The position numbers were made by a program, and so were the translations under genes. From NCBI RefSeq assembly GCF_025145645.1, contig NZ_CP102252.1, positions 1,922,001 through 1,986,000 on the forward strand: 64,000 nucleotides of DNA, read 5' to 3'. Shown one piece after another: positions 60,830-64,000 of the stretch. The DNA comes from Alistipes senegalensis JC50. GTDB lineage: Bacteria; Bacteroidota; Bacteroidia; Bacteroidales; Rikenellaceae. The notes below the pieces were generated by a model. It saw nothing but the letters and a program-made list of their open reading frames with translations, searched no databases and was not told the DNA's origin. The first letter of the stretch is position 1; each line of letters starts with the position of its first letter.

Positions 60830-62227
60830 ATGAAGAAATTCCTCGTTTTATCGGGAGCTCTCGCGGGTATCCTCTTGTTTTCGGGTTGCGGTTCGAAAGG
60901 CTGGAAGACCATCGACGGGGCGATCGTGTTCGACACGCCGGCGCGCGAACCGGGCCAGGAATCGGTGCTGGGGCTCAGGACGGCTCCGATGGAGACGGTC
61001 CGGGTGGGCTTCGTCGGGCTGGGCATGCGCGGTCCGGGCGCTGTGGAGCGCTTCACTCATCTCGACGGCGTTGAGATCAAGGCCCTCTGCGACCTTTACC
61101 CCGAGCGGGTCGATAGCGCGCAGGCGATCCTCGCGCGTCGCGGATTTCCCGAAGCCGCGGCTTACAGCGGCGAAGAGGGCTGGAAACAGCTCTGCGAGCG
61201 CGGCGACATCGACCTCGTCTACATCGTCACCCCGTGGCAGAAGCACGTGCCGATGGCGGTCTACGCCATGAAGCAGGGCAAGCACGTCGCCGTGGAGGTT
61301 CCCGCCGCCACGTCGCTCGACGAGTGCTGGCAACTGGTGAACACCGCCGAAAAGACCCGGCGCCATTGCATGATGCTCGAAAACTGCGTCTACGACTTCT
61401 TCGAGCTCACGACGCTCAACATGGCCAAACAGGGGCTGTTCGGCGACATCCTCCATGTCGAGGGATCGTATATCCACAATCTGGATGCCTTCTGGGACTA
61501 CTACGAGAGCAACTGGCGCCTCGACTTCAACCAAAAGCACCGCGGCGACGTTTACGCCACGCACGGCCTCGGCCCCGCCTGCCAGCTGCTGGACATCCAC
61601 CGCGGCGACAAGATGAACTACCTCGTGGCCGTGGACACCCGGTCGGTCAACGGCCTGAAACAGGCCGGGGAGAAGATGGGCGCCACGGAGTTCGCCAACG
61701 CCGACCACACCTCGACGCTGATCAAGACCGAGAGGGGCCGCACGATCCTGCTGGAACACAACGTCTACACGCCGCGTCCTTACAGCCGCATGTACCAGCT
61801 GACCGGTACGAAGGGCTTCGCCAACAAATACCCGGTTCAGGGCTACGCCTTCGATCCCGAACAGCTCACGGAGTCGGGCGTGCCCGACCACGAGGACCTG
61901 AGCAGCCACCGCTTCGTGCCCCGGGAGGTGCGGGAGGCGCTGATGGAGCGTTACAAGCACCCGATTGCTATGGAGATCGAGGCGAAGGCCCGGGAGGTCG
62001 GCGGCCACGGCGGCATGGATTTCATCATGGATTACCGCCTGATCTACTGCCTGCACCACGGCCTGCCGCTCGATCAGGACGTTTATGATGCCGCCGAATG
62101 GTCGTGCATCGGGGCGTTGACGGCCATGTCGCTCGAACACAACAGCGCTCCGGTGGCTGTGCCCGACTTCACGCGTGGGGACTGGGACAAGATCGACGGT
62201 TATCACCACGCGATGTTGGTTCAATAG
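60830..62227 (+). CDS. GH109 alpha-N-acetylgalactosaminidase (NAD-dependent, Gfo/Idh/MocA fold), lipoprotein
   Basis: A 465-residue lipoprotein (FSGC, Cys20). Residues 55-180 are an NAD-binding Rossmann domain starting VRVGFVGLGMRGPGAVERF, with ALCDLYPERV and VEVPAATSLDECWQLV. The C-terminal half has the GH109 blocks HRGDVYATHGLGPACQLLDIHRGDKMNYLV and GGHGGMDFIMDYRLIYCLHHGLPLDQDVYDAAEWSC. GH109 enzymes remove alpha-GalNAc, including the blood group A determinant, by an oxidation-elimination mechanism with tightly bound NAD+. Its lipid anchor suggests action at the outer membrane or periplasm. It is a single-gene unit with its own promoter and terminator. Confidence 0.92.
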   Translation: MKKFLVLSGALAGILLFSGCGSKGWKTIDGAIVFDTPAREPGQESVLGLRTAPMETVRVGFVGLGMRGPGAVERFTHLDGVEIKALCDLYPERVDSAQAILARRGFPEAAAYSGEEGWKQLCERGDIDLVYIVTPWQKHVPMAVYAMKQGKHVAVEVPAATSLDECWQLVNTAEKTRRHCMMLENCVYDFFELTTLNMAKQGLFGDILHVEGSYIHNLDAFWDYYESNWRLDFNQKHRGDVYATHGLGPACQLLDIHRGDKMNYLVAVDTRSVNGLKQAGEKMGATEFANADHTSTLIKTERGRTILLEHNVYTPRPYSRMYQLTGTKGFANKYPVQGYAFDPEQLTESGVPDHEDLSSHRFVPREVREALMERYKHPIAMEIEAKAREVGGHGGMDFIMDYRLIYCLHHGLPLDQDVYDAAEWSCIGALTAMSLEHNSAPVAVPDFTRGDWDKIDGYHHAMLVQ

Positions 62228-62234
62228 AATGCAA

Positions 62235-62268
62235 TTCGGCCCTCCCATGCGGGAGGGCCGAATTTTTG
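62235..62268. terminator. Terminator after the GH109 gene
   Basis: ATTCGGCCCTCCC / GGGAGGGCCGAAT with a four-base loop, then TTTTT on the plus strand. It separates the convergent GH109 gene and the PKD-like lipoprotein gene. Confidence 0.9.
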
Positions 62269-62287
62269 ATACTTGTCGGACCGGGCG

Positions 62288-63793
62288 TCAGTTCGACGTC
62301 GGGAATTTGTAGGCCACGGCCACCGGCTTTTCGCAGATGCCGATCCACTCCTTCTCCTTTTTCATCGTCCGCAGATCGTAGAGGTACAGACTGCCCGGCT
62401 TGCGATCCGTCGCCGTGGGGTTATAGGTGGCGATCAGCAGTTTGTCGTCGTCGATCACCGTGGACGAAGTGGACGGTACCGCATTGGTGCAGATGTCCAT
62501 GATCTGTTCGCCGTCGGGCAGCGTGATGTCGGGCTGGTCCCCTTCGGCCGGCATCCGCGGCGAAGTTCCGGTCATCGACCAGTGGTAGATTTTGTTGTCG
62601 TAGTCGTAATAGGCGTTTCCGTTGAGCTTCGTCGTCACGATCCGCGAATGGGCGTTCATCAGCATCGGGGCCGACTCGGTGTATGTCAGGAGTTCGGTCG
62701 GTTCGCCGAACGAATCATTTGTTTTGAGTATCTTGATCTGTTTGGAAGAACCTTCGATTGACTGTGCAATGTAGTATAAATAGCAGCGGTCATACTGTCC
62801 TTCTCCGACTCGTGCAGCAGCTATATTGACGAACTTATATCCGCTCGGCGCGGCATATCCTTTCGTGCTGCGGCCGTTGGGGAATAGATTCGCACCCTCT
62901 TCGGAGAATGTGAGTACGCTGCGTACTCCTTTGCTTTTTGAGGCGAAGTACCCCTGCTGGCTGTATTTTGCCGGATAGGGCGGGTTCCGGGAGATGAGCA
63001 TATCGACTGAGAATTCGTAACGATAGGCTTTGAAATCCTCGCCGATCAGATGGACGTATTGCTCGGTGCTTCCATAGGTCTGCTCTCCCAGAATCGTTCC
63101 GGTCTGAACACCGTATTCCTCCATGCTCTTCATGCGGTGGGTGACGGCGAGCGATGCGGCGTCGAGACGATAGATCGAGCTTTCGTCGTCATTCGACGAG
63201 ATCAGAACGCCCGACCAGAATCCGGGTGTGGAGAAGACGTAAACGTCGTTCAGGTTCCGGAATTCGTACTCCGGATTGATCAGATTCAGCAGATCGTCCC
63301 ACACCTCCTGTGCATTCTCGGTCTCCTCCTGGGGCGTCCGTATCTTGACGAACGCCAGCGAACCGCGATTCTCCGCGTCGTTGCAGAGGATCAGATAGCC
63401 TTCGTCGAATCCCGACTGCACGCGCAGGTCGTAGTAGTAGAAGCCGATGCTCTCGCCGTTGTCGATCCGCAGGCGCAGCACATAACTGCCGGACTTTTCG
63501 AAGGCGTAGTCGAGCGTGGGCGAACTGGAAATGAAGGTCGTATCGATCATTCCGGGGAAGTCGCCGTCGGGACGGCCGTAGGACCACTCGTAAGCGATCT
63601 CGTGATCGTTGCCGCTCTCGACACGCAGGCTGTTCAGCGTCAACTTCTCGGTTGCCTTGGCATAAATGGTCTGTTCCAGACCGCTGACCGTAATCGGCGC
63701 CAGTTCGCGGTACTCCTCTTTTTCAAGTCCGTAGCAGGAGATCAGTACGATGCCGCAGCCGACGGCCACGAAATATTTCAGTAACTTTTTCAT
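62288..63793 (-). CDS. PKD-like family surface lipoprotein
   Basis: A 501-residue lipoprotein (lipobox VLISC, Cys20). Residues 30-130 form an Ig/PKD-like beta-sandwich with the typical EIAYEWSYGRPDG (E...Y.W) and GSYVLRLRIDNGESIGFYYYDLRV. Residues 135-500 repeat a WD/propeller-like pattern of strands (LILCNDAENRGSLAFVKI, VYVFSTPGFWSGVLISS, IYHWSMTGTSP, SLYLYDLRTMKKEKEW). Proteins of this layout accompany SusC/SusD pairs and DUF4843-type lipoproteins. It is therefore the last gene of another utilisation locus that lies mostly beyond the window end. Confidence 0.82.
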   Translation of the reverse strand: MKKLLKYFVAVGCGIVLISCYGLEKEEYRELAPITVSGLEQTIYAKATEKLTLNSLRVESGNDHEIAYEWSYGRPDGDFPGMIDTTFISSSPTLDYAFEKSGSYVLRLRIDNGESIGFYYYDLRVQSGFDEGYLILCNDAENRGSLAFVKIRTPQEETENAQEVWDDLLNLINPEYEFRNLNDVYVFSTPGFWSGVLISSNDDESSIYRLDAASLAVTHRMKSMEEYGVQTGTILGEQTYGSTEQYVHLIGEDFKAYRYEFSVDMLISRNPPYPAKYSQQGYFASKSKGVRSVLTFSEEGANLFPNGRSTKGYAAPSGYKFVNIAAARVGEGQYDRCYLYYIAQSIEGSSKQIKILKTNDSFGEPTELLTYTESAPMLMNAHSRIVTTKLNGNAYYDYDNKIYHWSMTGTSPRMPAEGDQPDITLPDGEQIMDICTNAVPSTSSTVIDDDKLLIATYNPTATDRKPGSLYLYDLRTMKKEKEWIGICEKPVAVAYKFPTSN

Positions 63794-63808
63794 GGTGCGT
63801 TTGTTCGG

Positions 63809-64000
63809 TTAATAGATATTTACCGGATCTCTCCATCCGGTGCCCGTACCTGAGTTATAGGTGCCGTAGGTTTCCAAATCGGGGTAATTGGTCTTGTAGT
63901 ATTCGTATAGTGGGCTGAGCACATATCGGTTCCAGGCCATTTTATAGGGGTTGTTGCTGTTATGGAAAAAGCCTGTACGGATTTCGGTCACTATTCCGTT
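63809..64000 (-). CDS. Partial gene, C-terminal end, probable lipoprotein of the same locus
   Basis: About 63 C-terminal residues are seen; the gene continues past the window edge. The end contains NPYKMAWNRYVLSPLYEYYKTNYP and stops at NIY, 15 bp before the PKD-like lipoprotein gene. In loci with this neighbour a DUF4843-type lipoprotein is common at this position, but the visible part is too short to assign a family. Confidence 0.6.
   Translation of the reverse strand, partial: NGIVTEIRTGFFHNSNNPYKMAWNRYVLSPLYEYYKTNYPDLETYGTYNSGTGTGWRDPVNIY

Noticed and set aside
57957..60833. Long plus-strand open frame opposite folC and lnt
   Set aside because: Antisense shadow; folC and lnt motifs are complete on the minus strand.

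Overview
The window looks like a chromosomal segment of a gut Bacteroidales bacterium. Evidence is the SusC/SusD pairs, a hybrid two-component regulator, many lipoproteins, promoters of the Bacteroidetes type (TTTG, 19-20 bp, TAnnTTTG) and a rather GC-rich composition. An Alistipes-like (Rikenellaceae) host is my inference; no rRNA or marker confirms it.

Region 1 (1-18.8 kb) is a sialic-acid utilisation locus. It opens with the 3' end of a susC and a complete susD. A convergent minus-strand operon follows: an N-acetylneuraminate-lyase-family aldolase, two GH33 sialidases and a surface lipoprotein. Divergent from it is a plus-strand operon: a GntR/FadR regulator, a kelch mutarotase fused to a Na+/solute symporter (reading frame broken at a C8 tract), a glycyl radical activase, a glycyl radical enzyme with an unusual active-site Cys motif, a Ser-type sulfatase and a GDSL-type esterase. 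A second FadR-type regulator and a second, canonical N-acetylneuraminate lyase close the region. Both lyase promoters carry nearly the same palindrome (ATTTGTAGGACAAAT), so they are probably one regulon.

Region 2 (19.4-44.6 kb) is a large mucin/host-glycan polysaccharide utilisation locus on the plus strand: susC, susD, a triple-DUF1735 lipoprotein, three tandem M60-type (mucinase-like) metallopeptidases with carbohydrate-binding N-termini, a metzincin-like peptidase, a six-hairpin glycosidase-like protein, a GH97 alpha-galactosidase, two GH110 alpha-1,3-galactosidases (blood-group-B type), a sialate O-acetylesterase, and a hybrid two-component system whose kinase has Asn where the phospho-accepting His should be. 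Together these would open glycoprotein backbones, remove O-acetyl groups and take off terminal alpha-galactose, while region 1 removes and imports sialic acid.

Region 3 (45-60.8 kb) is core genome: an LTA-synthase-type membrane phosphotransferase, a hemerythrin/LuxR regulator overlapping a CDF zinc exporter, then a long minus-strand run (lysE-type exporter, cmk, ispH, small membrane protein, S41 protease, sensor kinase, DUF4271, hemD, rnpA, yidD), a DUF3467 gene, and lnt-folC. Tandem 73-76 bp promoter-bearing repeats lie between lysE and the DUF3467 gene.

Region 4 (60.8-64 kb) has a GH109 alpha-N-acetylgalactosaminidase lipoprotein (blood-group-A type) and the 3' end of another polysaccharide locus on the minus strand (PKD-like lipoprotein and a partial gene). 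I see no tRNA, rRNA, insertion sequence, phage gene or CRISPR array.
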